NCBI RefSeq assembly: GCF_000316575.1
Contig: NC_019682.1
Location: forward strand, 5,815,501-5,879,500
Direction of reading: 5' to 3'
DNA length: 64,000 nt
DNA from: Calothrix sp. PCC 7507
Lineage (GTDB): Bacteria; Cyanobacteriota; Cyanobacteriia; Cyanobacteriales; Nostocaceae
Made by a program: the position numbers and the translations under genes. Below the pieces are notes generated by a model that was given only the letters and a program-made list of their open reading frames with translations, did not search any database and was not told the origin of the DNA. Every line of letters begins with the position of its first letter. Position 1 is the stretch's first letter. Shown one piece after another: positions 33,012-43,024 of the stretch.

Positions 33012-33944
33012 CTAGCTTTCAGTGATTTCTGGCATGAGCTTTAAGTAGTAATCGTAGGTATTTTGTCCAAAACAGACAAAAATTACTTGTTCTACGGAGT
33101 TATGGCTGTGTAAAAACTTATTAACTTCAGCAACAGCTATTTTAGTAGCGCGTTCCACTGGAAAGCCAAAAACACCCGTGCTAATAGCTGGGAAGGCGAT
33201 CGCTTTAATTTGGTGTTTTTCCGCCAAAGCTAAACTGCGGCGATAACAACTGGCTAACAACTCATCCTCACCATAACTTCCACCTTCCCATACCGGGCCC
33301 ACGGTATGAATTACCCATTGAGCCGGGAGATTATAACCTTTTGTGATCTTAGCTTCACCCGTTTTACAGCCTTTAAGCTGACGACATTCTTCCCAAAGAC
33401 TAGGCCCCGCTGCACGATGAATTGCACCACATACACCCCCACCCGGCATTAATTCTTCATTTGCTGCATTGACAATAGCGTCTATTTGTAACTGAGTAAT
33501 ATCGCCTTGAATAACTGATGTTTGCTTGTTCATCTTGGGTTCATCGTTTTTGTCAAAATCTGTGTAGATTGCTCGCAGTCGGTTAAATATTGCTAAAAAG
33601 TGACAATTTATAATCATTGCAGCTAAATGACCGCTACAAAATAGCTCTTGACGAACGTGAGTTGTGAACAATTTCTGCAATGTGGAAATGTCAGCTAATG
33701 TTAATAATTCTGGATTAGTTATAAAACCTTGAGCTTCATCCTGCCAAGATGTCCAAGCAAAGGAAATAATAAAATTTTGTTCGTAAAGCGACGCAATAAA
33801 CTTATTAAATTCTTTAGAATAAGAGTAAGGATCTAAAGTTAATGGCTCGGTTTGTATGTCATATAACTTTACATTTTTATGCAAAAATAATGTTGAAAAA
33901 GCTAATAGGGCTTCAATATTTTCCCATGTAATTTGACTGGACAT
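33012..33944 (-). CDS. DUF6508-like / macro domain fusion protein
   Basis: 310 residues in two parts. Residues 1-135 resemble DUF6508 ([17 protein letters not shown], an [14 protein letters not shown] strand-turn, and the [21 protein letters not shown] motif). Residues 138-305 are a complete macro domain: [38 protein letters not shown] and [13 protein letters not shown]. The latter carries the Asn and catalytic-site residues of O-acetyl-ADP-ribose deacetylases (MacroD/YmdB type). It should bind or hydrolyse ADP-ribose derivatives. An internal Met at about residue 138 (MNKQTSV) looks like an ancestral start of the free macro protein, so the fusion may be recent. Function of the first part is unknown. 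Confidence 0.85.
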   Translation of the reverse strand: MSSQITWENIEALLAFSTLFLHKNVKLYDIQTEPLTLDPYSYSKEFNKFIASLYEQNFIISFAWTSWQDEAQGFITNPELLTLADISTLQKLFTTHVRQELFCSGHLAAMIINCHFLAIFNRLRAIYTDFDKNDEPKMNKQTSVIQGDITQLQIDAIVNAANEELMPGGGVCGAIHRAAGPSLWEECRQLKGCKTGEAKITKGYNLPAQWVIHTVGPVWEGGSYGEDELLASCYRRSLALAEKHQIKAIAFPAISTGVFGFPVERATKIAVAEVNKFLHSHNSVEQVIFVCFGQNTYDYYLKLMPEITES

Positions 33945-34024
33945 CTACAAAATGTAAGTTAACTAAAATTGTACTTCATTCTATCCATTGTGAAAATTCT
34001 TGCCAGTATTCCCAAACAAGATTG

Positions 34025-34702
34025 ATGAAAAACGACACCCCACAAGAATTAGATTCAGATCAAGAGCTAGCACGTGTGATTGATGAGGTAATGTCTTCAA
34101 CTCTCAGTGATGAACAGTACCGCCAAAAGATGCAGCGCCGCAAAGAAGTTCAGGATAAACGCATTGCGGAAGCTGCTCCAGAAAAAGGATTAATTATTGT
34201 TAATACTGGTAATGGTAAAGGTAAAACGACCGCAGCTTTAGGAATGGTATTGCGATCGCTTGGTCATGGGTATAAAGTGGCGATCGTCCAATTCATCAAA
34301 GGTGCTTGGGAACCTTCAGAAAAACGGGTGTTTAGCAATTGGCAAGACCAGCTAGAATTTCATGCTATGGGAGAAGGCTTCACCTGGGAAACCCAAGATC
34401 GCGATCGCGATCTTGATAAAGCTAGCGCCGCTTGGGAAAAATCCTTAGAATACATCCGCAACCCAGATTTTAAACTGGTGCTGTTAGATGAAATCAATAT
34501 TGCTCTGAGAATGGGTTATTTACAAGTTGAACAAGTGTTAGCAGGTTTGGCACAAAAACCAGCAGATAAGCACGTGATTCTTACCGGACGAGGCGCACCT
34601 ACTGCTTTAATTGAGCGAGCCGACTTGGTTACAGAAATGACCCTAGTGAAACATCCCTTCAAAAATCAAGGCGTAAAAGCACAACCAGGGATCGAGTATT
34701 AA
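34025..34702 (+). CDS. cobO: Cob(I)yrinic acid a,c-diamide adenosyltransferase (CobO/BtuR)
   Basis: 225 residues from the ATG at 34025 (a TTG directly upstream is also open). The P-loop GLIIVNTGNGKGKTTAALGM near residue 60 is characteristic. FIKGAWEPSEKRVF, LVLLDEINIALRMGYL and VILTGRGAPTALIERADLVTEM complete the family pattern. The enzyme transfers the adenosyl group of ATP to cob(I)alamin-type corrinoids in the adenosylcobalamin pathway. The N-terminal 50 residues are an acidic-basic extension usual in cyanobacteria. Cytoplasmic. No other cob gene is in the window. Confidence 0.95.
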   Translation: MKNDTPQELDSDQELARVIDEVMSSTLSDEQYRQKMQRRKEVQDKRIAEAAPEKGLIIVNTGNGKGKTTAALGMVLRSLGHGYKVAIVQFIKGAWEPSEKRVFSNWQDQLEFHAMGEGFTWETQDRDRDLDKASAAWEKSLEYIRNPDFKLVLLDEINIALRMGYLQVEQVLAGLAQKPADKHVILTGRGAPTALIERADLVTEMTLVKHPFKNQGVKAQPGIEY

Positions 34703-34704
34703 AT

Positions 34705-34840
34705 CAGTGAACAGTGAACAGTTAACAGTTATCAAGGTTTTTTGAAAAAGTCTCACAGCAAACCTGTCGAACTGCTCAGTAACCATGAGACTTGGGAGAC
34801 TCTAGCTGATAACTGATCACTGATAACTGTTCACTGAACC
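34705..34840. repeat. Heptamer repeat arrays in inverted orientation
   Basis: TCAGTGAACAGT...AGTTATCA at the left and TGATAACTGATC...CTGTTCACTGA at the right form long imperfect inverted arms around about 70 bases. The block lies between the convergent cobO and PRC-barrel genes. The same layout occurs at 46950-47060. Confidence 0.8.
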
Positions 34841-35826
34841 TAATATCCGCCTTCTTCTTCGTATTCTGGCTGTTTCTCTTTAACTTTTTTAGGAATATTC
34901 ACTGGTTTTGGTGCATCATCCCAAGCATCGCCTTCGACATCATAATTGTCGTATTCATCGACGTATTGCTTTTTATAAGGTTGAGCTTCAAACTTGGGTG
35001 GTTGCTCATACCTGTCTTTATCTGTGGCTTCGCTCCAGTTGTCGTCTTCGTCGTCGTCTTCGTCATATTGAATGGATTCATACTGACGCGCTTGCATCAC
35101 CTGGCGCTGTGGACGTTCTTCTTCTATATAGTCCTCATCCCATTCTTCCCGTGCTGCAGGTTCGGGAATGCGGATTTTTTGCTTAGGTGGCTGCAATGGG
35201 ACTCCACTGGGGAGTTGTTTGTCTGATGCAACTGCGCGGGGCGCACTGTAGCCATATTCTTCTTCTGCGTCTCGTTCCCAAGGCGCTTTACCAATACCCA
35301 GACGCTCTAGCACACCGACTGTCAACTGATTGACTCGTTCTTCAGCGCCTTCAAACACAATCAACCGACTGGGGCCAGTGCTGACGATTTCTTCTACTGA
35401 TAGTTCATAGGTACTCAGCACTTGTTCGGGAATTTGGGGTAATCCGAAAGCAGCGATGACTATAGAGTGAAGTTTACCTGTTTCGCCATTGAATTTGAAG
35501 CCCCGCACCTTGCCGAGAACTTCACCTGTTTCTGTAATTACTTCCCAGTTAATCAGGTTGCTAAGAGATTCAATTTCAATATCTTCTATTACGTCTTCGT
35601 TATCAACCAAAATGACGTCACCAATTTGGTTGATACTGTTAAGGTACATATTCCGGGGTATGCCAGAGATAGAGATCAGGCTGTCTCGTAAGCCAAGAGC
35701 CACAACCTCTCGTTGATCAATATCAACCCAGACTTGACTGACGATGCCTAACCGCTTGCCGTTGTCGCGGGTAATCACCTGAGTGTTTAATATGTCGGAA
35801 CGCCTAATTATCTGTTCAGAGGTCAT
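34840..35826 (-). CDS. PRC-barrel domain protein with long acidic tail
   Basis: 328 residues. Two PRC-barrel-like beta domains are seen at about residues 5-80 (IIRRSDILNTQVITRDNGKRLGIVSQVWVDI) and 88-160 (NLINWEVITETGEVLGKVRGFKFN). The remaining 160 residues are low-complexity and acidic-aromatic (DEDYIEEERPQ, YDEDDDEDDNWSE, YDNYDVEGD), probably disordered. PRC barrels occur in photosynthetic reaction centre H subunits and in RimM, and bind proteins or RNA. The cyanobacterial role is unknown. It lies 58 bases downstream of smc on the same strand, so co-transcription with smc is likely. Confidence 0.88.
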   Translation of the reverse strand: MTSEQIIRRSDILNTQVITRDNGKRLGIVSQVWVDIDQREVVALGLRDSLISISGIPRNMYLNSINQIGDVILVDNEDVIEDIEIESLSNLINWEVITETGEVLGKVRGFKFNGETGKLHSIVIAAFGLPQIPEQVLSTYELSVEEIVSTGPSRLIVFEGAEERVNQLTVGVLERLGIGKAPWERDAEEEYGYSAPRAVASDKQLPSGVPLQPPKQKIRIPEPAAREEWDEDYIEEERPQRQVMQARQYESIQYDEDDDEDDNWSEATDKDRYEQPPKFEAQPYKKQYVDEYDNYDVEGDAWDDAPKPVNIPKKVKEKQPEYEEEGGY

Positions 35827-35884
35827 TCTATACGGAGTCCTGATCTCGAATCCGGTTTATCTATACACTATTATTAACAAAAAC

Positions 35885-38800
35885 TCAAGCAGATGTATTG
35901 TCGGTTCGCAATTTAATGCCCAAAACTTGGGTGTAGGCTCCCCGTGCTTGAGTAACGCCAATTGTGCGTTCGGCTGATTCTATCATCGGACGACGCAAAC
36001 TCACAACTATAAATTGTGCTTGTTGTGCTTGTTGTTTAATCATTCTAGCTAATCGTTCAACGTTTGCTCCATCTAAGAACATGTCTACTTCGTCGAAGGC
36101 GTAAAATGGCGATGGGCGGTAGCGTTGTAGGGCAAAGATAAAGCTCAAGGCTGTGAGGGATTTTTCGCCTCCTGACATGGAAGCTAGGCGCTGTACGGGT
36201 TTGCCTTTGGGGTGAGCGACTAAATTCAAGCCGCTGTTAAAGGGATCTTCGGTGTTATCGAGTTGCAAGTAGCCATCACCGTCAGATAAGGTGGCAAAGA
36301 TTGATTGAAAGTTTTCGTTAACAGCGTCAAAGGCTTCTTTAAAAGCGAGTTGTCGCAATGTAGTAAAGTTTTCAATCCGTAAAAGCAGTTCTGTTCTTTC
36401 GCCTTCTAGGGTTTGTAACTTTTGCGTCAGTTCTTGCAGGCGGTTTTGTGTGCGTTCGTATTCTTCCAAGGCCAGCATATTTACTGGTTCCATTGCTTGG
36501 AGACGTTTGGTAAGCGATCGCAATTCTTTCTGCAATTCTTCTAAGTCTACTTTATCTGGCACTTCTGGGAGGGGACTGGGTAATTCGGCGGCTAAGGTTT
36601 GCAGTTGGGCTTTGACGGCGACTAATTCCTCACGCTGCTTCAGTTGGGTTTCTTGGAGTTTTTGCAGTTCCCATTCCAATTGTTGTTGACGCAGGAGATG
36701 CGATCGCAATTCCTGTTCTGTAGCGTCGCGTTTTTGCTTCTCTGCTCCCAGATTCTGTTCCATCTGACTCAGGGTAGCGCGAGTTTCTGTAATTAGAGCG
36801 CTGAGTACTGAGTGCTGAGTGCTGAGTAATTTTAGTTGATTTTGTTGCGTCTCTTGCTCACGCTGGTATTCTAAAATTCGCTGTTCGGCTTCTTGGATTT
36901 TTTCTTGCGATCGCTGTTGTTGATTTTCCAGATTTTTGCATCTTTGTTCGGCTTCTCTTAATTCCGCCTCCCGTTGTTGCAATTGTTGCTCTTGACTTTT
37001 AATGATTACCTGGATTTGTTGCCATTCACTGGGAGTTTGCGATGCTTCTAACTCTGACAACTCCTGTCTTAATTGTTGCAGTTGCGTTTCCTTTCCCGGT
37101 AAATCCCGATATAAAACCTCCAACCGGGATTGAGCCGTGGCAAATTTTTCGTTATTTTGGGCGAGTTGCGATCGCGTCCCCTCTAACTGCGCCGTCAAAC
37201 TCTTAATTTCTTTGTGCAACTGTTCTAGTTGTAATTGCTGTTCTCGCCTTGCTTGACGTGCTTCTGTCACTTCCTGCGCCAGTTGTTTAGCTTTGACTGA
37301 TAAAGAAGCGATCGCCTCATGACAACGCTCCAAAACCCGCTCGATATCCACCAACCGACTTCTTAAATTAGCGACTTCCTCAGATTCCGTCGCCTCCACA
37401 TTGCCAAACCGCAAAGCTGAACGCTGGGTATTGCTCCCGCCAGTCATCGCCCCGCTAGTTTCCAACAATTCCCCATCTAAAGTGACGATGCGGTACAGTC
37501 CGATATTTTTCCGCGCCTGTTCCAGGGAGGTAAATACCACCGTATTGCCGAAAACATAGCTAAATACATCTTGAAAACGGCGATCGCACTCAACTAAATT
37601 CACTGCATAGCCAACAAAACCGTTTGCATAACGCAGCGTTGCATCCTGGGTAAACTTGGGTGCATGAACCTTATTTAACGGTAAAAAAGTCGCCCTTCCC
37701 GCCCGCTTCTGTTTGAGCAGTTCAATCCCCGCAGCGGCGATGCTGTCATCTTCCACCACAATATGTCCCAAACGCCCACCAGCAGAAATTTCCAAAGCCA
37801 GTTGATAGCGGGGTTCCACCTTGCCCAACTGCACCACCAAGCCACAAAGCCCAGGCATTCCCGATTGTAAAATCACCTTACTAGCTTGAGTCCCTTGGAC
37901 TTCTTGCTGTGCTTGCGCTTGCGCCTCCAATTTATCTAATTGCCGTTGTTTTTCCCGTTGTTCTTGCAAAAGCCGCTTTTGGGTTTCCTGTTGGATTTGC
38001 AGTTCTTGTTCTGTGGCTGCAAGACTTTGGGCTAAATTTTGAATGGGTTCACTAGAAGTATTAAATTCCGTTTCAATGCCCCTACACTCAGCTTGCTTTA
38101 CTAATAACTCTGGTTCTATGATTAAAATCTGTTGGGACTGTTCATCGATTTGCTGTCGCAGTTGATCGTTACGTTCACTCAGTTGCGCTTGTTCAGTGCG
38201 TTGGGGTTCCAAAATTTGCAGCAAAGCCTCAATTTGCCGATTTAAAGCTGTTTGTTGCTGTACCCAAGCCTCCGAAGCCGATGCGATCGCCGCTGCTGCT
38301 GCTCTAGAACTTTCTAAAGCTTGTCGCGCCTCATCCCGTTGCTGTTGCAAAGACGCGATTAATCCCGTCTGTTCAACCTGGGTGGCAGCGATTTCTGCGA
38401 GAGAATTTTGGTGTTGTGTAATTTCCTGCGCTTGTTGCGTGAGACGTTTTGCAGTTTCCTGGGTAGCGGTATTTAACTCCACTTGTTGACGCGCCAATTG
38501 CTTACGTTCCGCTTCTTGAGTAGCGAGGGTAGATTGCACCGCCAACAGTTCATCTTCTCCCAAAGCCTTTACATGGGCGTTGAGTTGCTCAAGTTCCACA
38601 GTTTTCTGCTCAATCGCCGCATTCAGAGTCGTCAATTCAGCAGTGAATTCCGCAAAAGAGCGATCGCCCGTTTGAATTTGATTGACTAATTTCTCCTGCT
38701 GTGCTTGGAGAGAACGCCAAGATAAAACCGCCTCCCAAGATTGTTTAGCCAAGAATTCCGTGCGGAGTTTTTGATATTTTTCGGCTTTGGCTCTATCTTG

Positions 38801-39619
38801 AGAAAGGCGATCGCGCTGCACAGTTAACTCCGTCTCAATAATCCGACAGCTATCCTCCTTCTCCTTCACCTCATCCAAAGTACCCTTAGCTTGATTAATC
38901 TTGCGATCGAAAGCCGCTACCCCAGCCAACTCATCAATAATTTCCCGACGTTCCCGTGCATTCATCGAGATAATACTAGTCACATCCCCCTGCAGCACCA
39001 CATTGTACCCTTCAGGATAAACCCGCAGCGCTTGCAACTCCTCATGCAACTCCGTCAGCGTACAGGCTTCACCATTAATATAGTAATTCGACGTATAAGT
39101 CCCCTGGTGAGTCACCCTGAGCCTTCTTGTCACACTCCATTCAGTCGATTTTAGATTTTGGATTTTGGATTTTGGATTGTCTTCTTCTGCTTCCTCATCT
39201 GTCGATTTTAGATTTTGGATTTTGGATTTTGGATTGTCTTCTTCTGCTTCCTCATCTGTCGATTTTAGATTTTGGATTTTAGATTTTGGATTGTCTTCTT
39301 CTATTTCCTCACCTTCCTCCCTCTGCGACTCTGCGCCTTTGCGTGAGATATCCGAAATATCAAACGTCACCGTCACACTAGCTTCCACCGTAGAACGTCC
39401 CTTCGACGTTTGAGTATTATTCACCAAATCCGGGAGGCGATCGGCGCGCATACCCTTAGAACTAGCAAGTCCTAAACAAAACAGCAATGCATCGAGAATA
39501 TTCGACTTACCAGAACCATTCGGCCCAGATATGACAGTACAACCCAACAGCAAAGGAACCTGGGTAGTACCACCGAAAGATTTAAAGTTGGTAAGCTCCA
39601 CACGCTTAATGTGGACCAT
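35885..39619 (-). CDS. smc: Chromosome segregation protein SMC
   Basis: 1244 residues. Walker A is GPNGSGKSN (32-40). Two long coiled-coil arms flank a hinge near residues 570-700. The C-terminal head carries the signature LASMSGGEKSLTALSFIFALQ and Walker B FYAFDEVDMFLDG. SMC dimers with ScpA/ScpB organise and segregate the chromosome. Most homologues are near 1180-1220 residues. The extra length here is a foreign-looking insert in the N-terminal head (about residues 92-159; DNA 39143-39346) made of repeat-derived peptide, including three 19-residue units ending NPKSKIQNLKST. Lies upstream of, and probably co-transcribed with, the PRC-barrel gene. Confidence 0.97.
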   Translation of the reverse strand: MVHIKRVELTNFKSFGGTTQVPLLLGCTVISGPNGSGKSNILDALLFCLGLASSKGMRADRLPDLVNNTQTSKGRSTVEASVTVTFDISDISRKGAESQREEGEEIEEDNPKSKIQNLKSTDEEAEEDNPKSKIQNLKSTDEEAEEDNPKSKIQNLKSTEWSVTRRLRVTHQGTYTSNYYINGEACTLTELHEELQALRVYPEGYNVVLQGDVTSIISMNARERREIIDELAGVAAFDRKINQAKGTLDEVKEKEDSCRIIETELTVQRDRLSQDRAKAEKYQKLRTEFLAKQSWEAVLSWRSLQAQQEKLVNQIQTGDRSFAEFTAELTTLNAAIEQKTVELEQLNAHVKALGEDELLAVQSTLATQEAERKQLARQQVELNTATQETAKRLTQQAQEITQHQNSLAEIAATQVEQTGLIASLQQQRDEARQALESSRAAAAAIASASEAWVQQQTALNRQIEALLQILEPQRTEQAQLSERNDQLRQQIDEQSQQILIIEPELLVKQAECRGIETEFNTSSEPIQNLAQSLAATEQELQIQQETQKRLLQEQREKQRQLDKLEAQAQAQQEVQGTQASKVILQSGMPGLCGLVVQLGKVEPRYQLALEISAGGRLGHIVVEDDSIAAAGIELLKQKRAGRATFLPLNKVHAPKFTQDATLRYANGFVGYAVNLVECDRRFQDVFSYVFGNTVVFTSLEQARKNIGLYRIVTLDGELLETSGAMTGGSNTQRSALRFGNVEATESEEVANLRSRLVDIERVLERCHEAIASLSVKAKQLAQEVTEARQARREQQLQLEQLHKEIKSLTAQLEGTRSQLAQNNEKFATAQSRLEVLYRDLPGKETQLQQLRQELSELEASQTPSEWQQIQVIIKSQEQQLQQREAELREAEQRCKNLENQQQRSQEKIQEAEQRILEYQREQETQQNQLKLLSTQHSVLSALITETRATLSQMEQNLGAEKQKRDATEQELRSHLLRQQQLEWELQKLQETQLKQREELVAVKAQLQTLAAELPSPLPEVPDKVDLEELQKELRSLTKRLQAMEPVNMLALEEYERTQNRLQELTQKLQTLEGERTELLLRIENFTTLRQLAFKEAFDAVNENFQSIFATLSDGDGYLQLDNTEDPFNSGLNLVAHPKGKPVQRLASMSGGEKSLTALSFIFALQRYRPSPFYAFDEVDMFLDGANVERLARMIKQQAQQAQFIVVSLRRPMIESAERTIGVTQARGAYTQVLGIKLRTDNTSA
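39143..39310. repeat. Three tandem 57-bp repeats inside smc
   Basis: Three in-frame units; on the plus strand each contains GATTTTAGATTTTGGATTTT. This is the intergenic ATCCAAAATCCAAAATC repeat family seen also near 10480-10515. Directly upstream in the gene, a TCTGCGACTCTGCGCCTTTG repeat (about 39322-39346) is also translated. Confidence 0.9.
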
Positions 39620-39839
39620 AGGCGCTAGATAACTGGGCTAATGAAGATAAAGTGTATCAATTAACTAGGGATTCGCAACATTTTACCAAAGAAAATTCCA
39701 GATTTCTGCTTTTGCTCTAGCATCTTTAGTATGACCTCAGTCCTTAGTGTGGCTGACAAATAGATTATAGACATAGATAGAGTGATAGCATTATAGCCAG
39801 GATGCAGCAAGAAGCATTTCCTGAGACTGGAGGCCAGCA

Positions 39840-40478
39840 ATGACGACTACTATAAACGCCAGAAACCTCAGACTGGAAGATGTTCAGGGGTTCTTAAAAT
39901 TCCAAGAGCAGTTGAACGGCTCAATTACATCATTATTATCTCTGGAACCTCTCACAGAATTTGAACGACAAGAATTATTAGAAATCCGCAATGTATTTCG
40001 CAGTTATTACGCAGGAGGTACAATCTCCGAAGGGCAAATAAAATTTCTTTTCCTCGCACCATTAATGAAATTAGCTGGTTTTTATCAGCCCAATATTAAA
40101 ATTACCCTAGAAGAAAATATTGATGATATTCACGTCGAAGATGAAGATACAAATATTAAAGGCAGAATTGACATTTTAGCTGTCAATATAACCCAAGGTA
40201 GAACAGTATCGACACCATTTTGGATTGTGGTAATTGAATCTAAAAATAGCAGCATTAATTCCTCAGAGGGGTTGCCGCAATTACTCACCTATGCATATAA
40301 AAGTTTAGAGCATCAAACATCTGTTTGGGGTTTAACTACTAATGGGATGGATTATCAATTTGCTTATTTGCAACAAAGTAATCCCCCAACTTATCAACTA
40401 TTCCCAAAACTAGATATAACTCGTGCTGAATCTGCATTTGAATTGTTGCAAATTCTGAAAGCAATCTGTAAGTTATAA
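39840..40478 (+). CDS. Restriction-endonuclease-like protein (type I R N-terminal fold)
   Basis: 212 residues, with a GGAGG ribosome site at about six bases. The C-terminal half has the PD-(D/E)XK pattern of type I HsdR N-terminal domains: GRIDILAVN (Asp near residue 114) and FWIVVIESKN (Glu-Ser-Lys near residue 139), followed by the Gln-containing LPQLLTYAYKS helix. The full HsdR helicase is absent, and no hsdM or hsdS lies nearby, so this is a stand-alone member of the kind that is scattered through cyanobacterial genomes. Its target and role are unknown. Complete. Confidence 0.8.
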   Translation: MTTTINARNLRLEDVQGFLKFQEQLNGSITSLLSLEPLTEFERQELLEIRNVFRSYYAGGTISEGQIKFLFLAPLMKLAGFYQPNIKITLEENIDDIHVEDEDTNIKGRIDILAVNITQGRTVSTPFWIVVIESKNSSINSSEGLPQLLTYAYKSLEHQTSVWGLTTNGMDYQFAYLQQSNPPTYQLFPKLDITRAESAFELLQILKAICKL

Positions 40479-40547
40479 GTAAGTGTAAATCCAGTCAACA
40501 GTCAACAGTCATCAGTCATCTCCCTTTTAAGATTCAGGGGTAGTCAC

Positions 40548-42560
40548 TTACTTTAATTGTGGTTGTAATAATTTAATCTGTGACTGTGCATCTTGATAAC
40601 CCTCTTTATTCCCCTTTTTTTCAAATAGTTTTGCTGCTTGCTGAAAATCTCCGATCGCACTTGCTCGATTTCCTTGTTTAGCCTTAATTAGACCCCGGTT
40701 ATAATAGGCTAAAGCATAGCTAGGATTAACTTTAATCGCCTGGGAATAATCTTCGCTCGCAGCTTTTTGATTTCCCCGTTCCAAATGGACATTTCCTCGG
40801 TTATTATAAGCCGCAGCATTCTTAGAGTCTAGCTTAATTGCTTGGGTATAATCTTTAATTGCCCCTTGAACATCTCCAAAAGAAAAGCGGTGAGCGCCTC
40901 TGCGGACGTAAGCTATGGATGATTTTGGGTTAATCTGTAAAACTTTATTATAATCTGCAGTCGCCTCCAATTTATTACCTAATTCACTATGAGCATCTCC
41001 ACGACTCAAATAAGCTTCGATATATTTAGGACTGAGATTGATGGCGTTGGTAAAATCACTCACTGCAGCATGTTTTTGTTGATTACTAAATTGAGCTAAT
41101 CCTCGTTGATAATAAGCTTTAGCATCATTAGGATTAAGCTCGATGGCTGCATCCAAATCCTGAATTGCGGCTTGTTTTTGTTTCAGGCGACGGCGAATAA
41201 TGCCCCGTTGCAAGTAGGCTTCGGTATAATTGGATTTAAGAGCGATCGCTTTGCTGAAATCCCCAAATGCTCCTTGATGATCCTTCATCTGCACACGAGC
41301 GATACCTCGTCCATAATAAGCGTATGCATTCCGAGAATTTAGTGTAATTGCTTTGGTGTAGTCGGCGATCGCTGCTGGATATTTTCCTAATTCATAAAAC
41401 GTAAACCCTCGGTCATAGTAAGCATTAGCATCACGAGGATTAAGCTGAATAGCCTTACTAGAGTCCGCTTGTGCTTTTTGATATTCTCCTAACCGATAAA
41501 ACGCATCACCCCGGCGATTATAAGCTAACGCATTTTTGGGATTGAGTTCAATAGCCTGAGTTAAATCTTTGACTGCCCCACTGTAATTGCCTATCTCATA
41601 TTTTCCTACTCCCCGCTGATAGATTTCTTTTGCATTACCTACGGGTTTCGGTGTCAGGAAAAACCACGCTGCAATGCTCACAGCAATACAGCCAGCTATA
41701 CCCGTCAGAATCAGTTTGATTTTTTTTGATTTTAAATTTTTCTGCTGATGTTCAGGATTATTTAGCTGCTGTAAATCATGCAAAACCTCTATTGCCGATT
41801 GGTAACGTTTACGAAAATCAAAACGCACCATTTTATCAATAATTTTTGCCAGATTTTTATTAACTTGTGAGTGGCGATTCCGCCAGACAATTTCACCAGT
41901 TAAAAGATTTTTTTGACTAGGCAATATAGCTATTTCGTTAGCCGTTAAGCCCATTATAGCAGCAATACCCACTATACCTAAAGCATATATATCACTGTTG
42001 TATTGAAAGTTTCCATGTAATTGTTCTACTGGTATATATTCGAGATTACCAACGATAGTTGTCACAATTTCTTTAACAGCACCAAAGTCAATTAAAACTA
42101 ACTTGTCGTCTGATTTTCGGCGAATAATATTTGCAGGCTTAATATCTTGGTGAATCACCTGATTACTATGCACAAATACCAAAATTTCTAATATCTCTGT
42201 TAACAGATTAATGACTTGGTCTTCTGTCAGAGGGGTTCCCAATAAAATTTCTTCAGTTAAAGGTAAGCCAGGAATGAATTCTTGAACTAGGTAAAATTCT
42301 TCATTTTCTTCAAAATAAGCCACTAGCTTCTGGATTTGGTCGTGTTCTTGACCAAGCTTTTCTAAGGTTGCTGCTTCAGATGCAAACAAGCGGCGCAGAA
42401 TTTTTAGAGCTTGGGGATTGTTACTAGCGGGATGTAGCTGCTTCAATATATATGGGCTGCTAGGAAGCCTAGTATCCTCCACCAAGTAGGTTTGTGCCAC
42501 TTCCCCCGCACTCAGGACTGTTAATATTCGGTAACGTGCATCCAGAAGCTGACTATTCAT
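40548..42560 (-). CDS. Serine/threonine protein kinase with TPR repeats
   Basis: 670 residues. The kinase domain spans about residues 8-265, with the ATP Lys in YILKQL, the catalytic loop HQDIKPANI (Gln replaces the Arg of HRD) and DFG in LIDFGAVKEI. The glycine loop is weak (LSAGEVAQTYLVED). A single membrane helix follows (about 283-303, LILTGIAGCIAVSIAAWFFL). About ten tetratricopeptide repeats of the form NAYYNRGxxxxxLGxxxxAIxDYxxAIxLNP complete the protein, outside the membrane if topology is N-in. Such kinases sense and signal through protein contacts. Monocistronic. Confidence 0.93.
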   Translation of the reverse strand: MNSQLLDARYRILTVLSAGEVAQTYLVEDTRLPSSPYILKQLHPASNNPQALKILRRLFASEAATLEKLGQEHDQIQKLVAYFEENEEFYLVQEFIPGLPLTEEILLGTPLTEDQVINLLTEILEILVFVHSNQVIHQDIKPANIIRRKSDDKLVLIDFGAVKEIVTTIVGNLEYIPVEQLHGNFQYNSDIYALGIVGIAAIMGLTANEIAILPSQKNLLTGEIVWRNRHSQVNKNLAKIIDKMVRFDFRKRYQSAIEVLHDLQQLNNPEHQQKNLKSKKIKLILTGIAGCIAVSIAAWFFLTPKPVGNAKEIYQRGVGKYEIGNYSGAVKDLTQAIELNPKNALAYNRRGDAFYRLGEYQKAQADSSKAIQLNPRDANAYYDRGFTFYELGKYPAAIADYTKAITLNSRNAYAYYGRGIARVQMKDHQGAFGDFSKAIALKSNYTEAYLQRGIIRRRLKQKQAAIQDLDAAIELNPNDAKAYYQRGLAQFSNQQKHAAVSDFTNAINLSPKYIEAYLSRGDAHSELGNKLEATADYNKVLQINPKSSIAYVRRGAHRFSFGDVQGAIKDYTQAIKLDSKNAAAYNNRGNVHLERGNQKAASEDYSQAIKVNPSYALAYYNRGLIKAKQGNRASAIGDFQQAAKLFEKKGNKEGYQDAQSQIKLLQPQLK

Positions 42561-43024
42561 GAAAATAAAAATAGTTTTACATGGAATTATCTGATTATAG
42601 CTTGCGTATTATTACTGATTAAATTTTAATTTTTATATAGAAAAACCAAAAAAGGCGAATTTCTGGGAAATTAGGGTTTTAACGTAGTCTACAGTCAAAG
42701 CGATCGCCCTGACTCGTGGACTTCATTGACCTGAAAAATGGTGTATTTTGCATCATTCTCAACCAAAGCTGAGAAACTGGGTTGTCATGGTTGATAAATT
42801 TCCAGAAACCAGATTTTTGTAACTGTATGATACCCAAAAAATATCTATAATTTGGTAATGTGATCTCTAACTAAATTAGTTAAAAGGTGAAAGATAACTT
42901 CTTTCTCAAATTTACCCTGATATTGTTAGGGATGGGTGAAATTAGAGATATATTTCCCGATAAAAATCAGTGAAATTACTCAGTAAGATGCTAATTCAAA
43001 TCATTATAAATCCCAAATAAAAGA
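42561..43024. other. Intergenic gap, no gene recognised
   Basis: 464 AT-rich bases between divergent genes. A degenerate GAGAAACTGGGTT ... CCAGAAACCAGATTT inverted repeat lies near 42768-42818; it belongs to a common cyanobacterial class. Nothing else is seen. Confidence 0.4.

Noticed and set aside
34899-35226. Several frames antisense and sense within the PRC-barrel tail
   Set aside because: Shadows of the acidic low-complexity region; no independent support.
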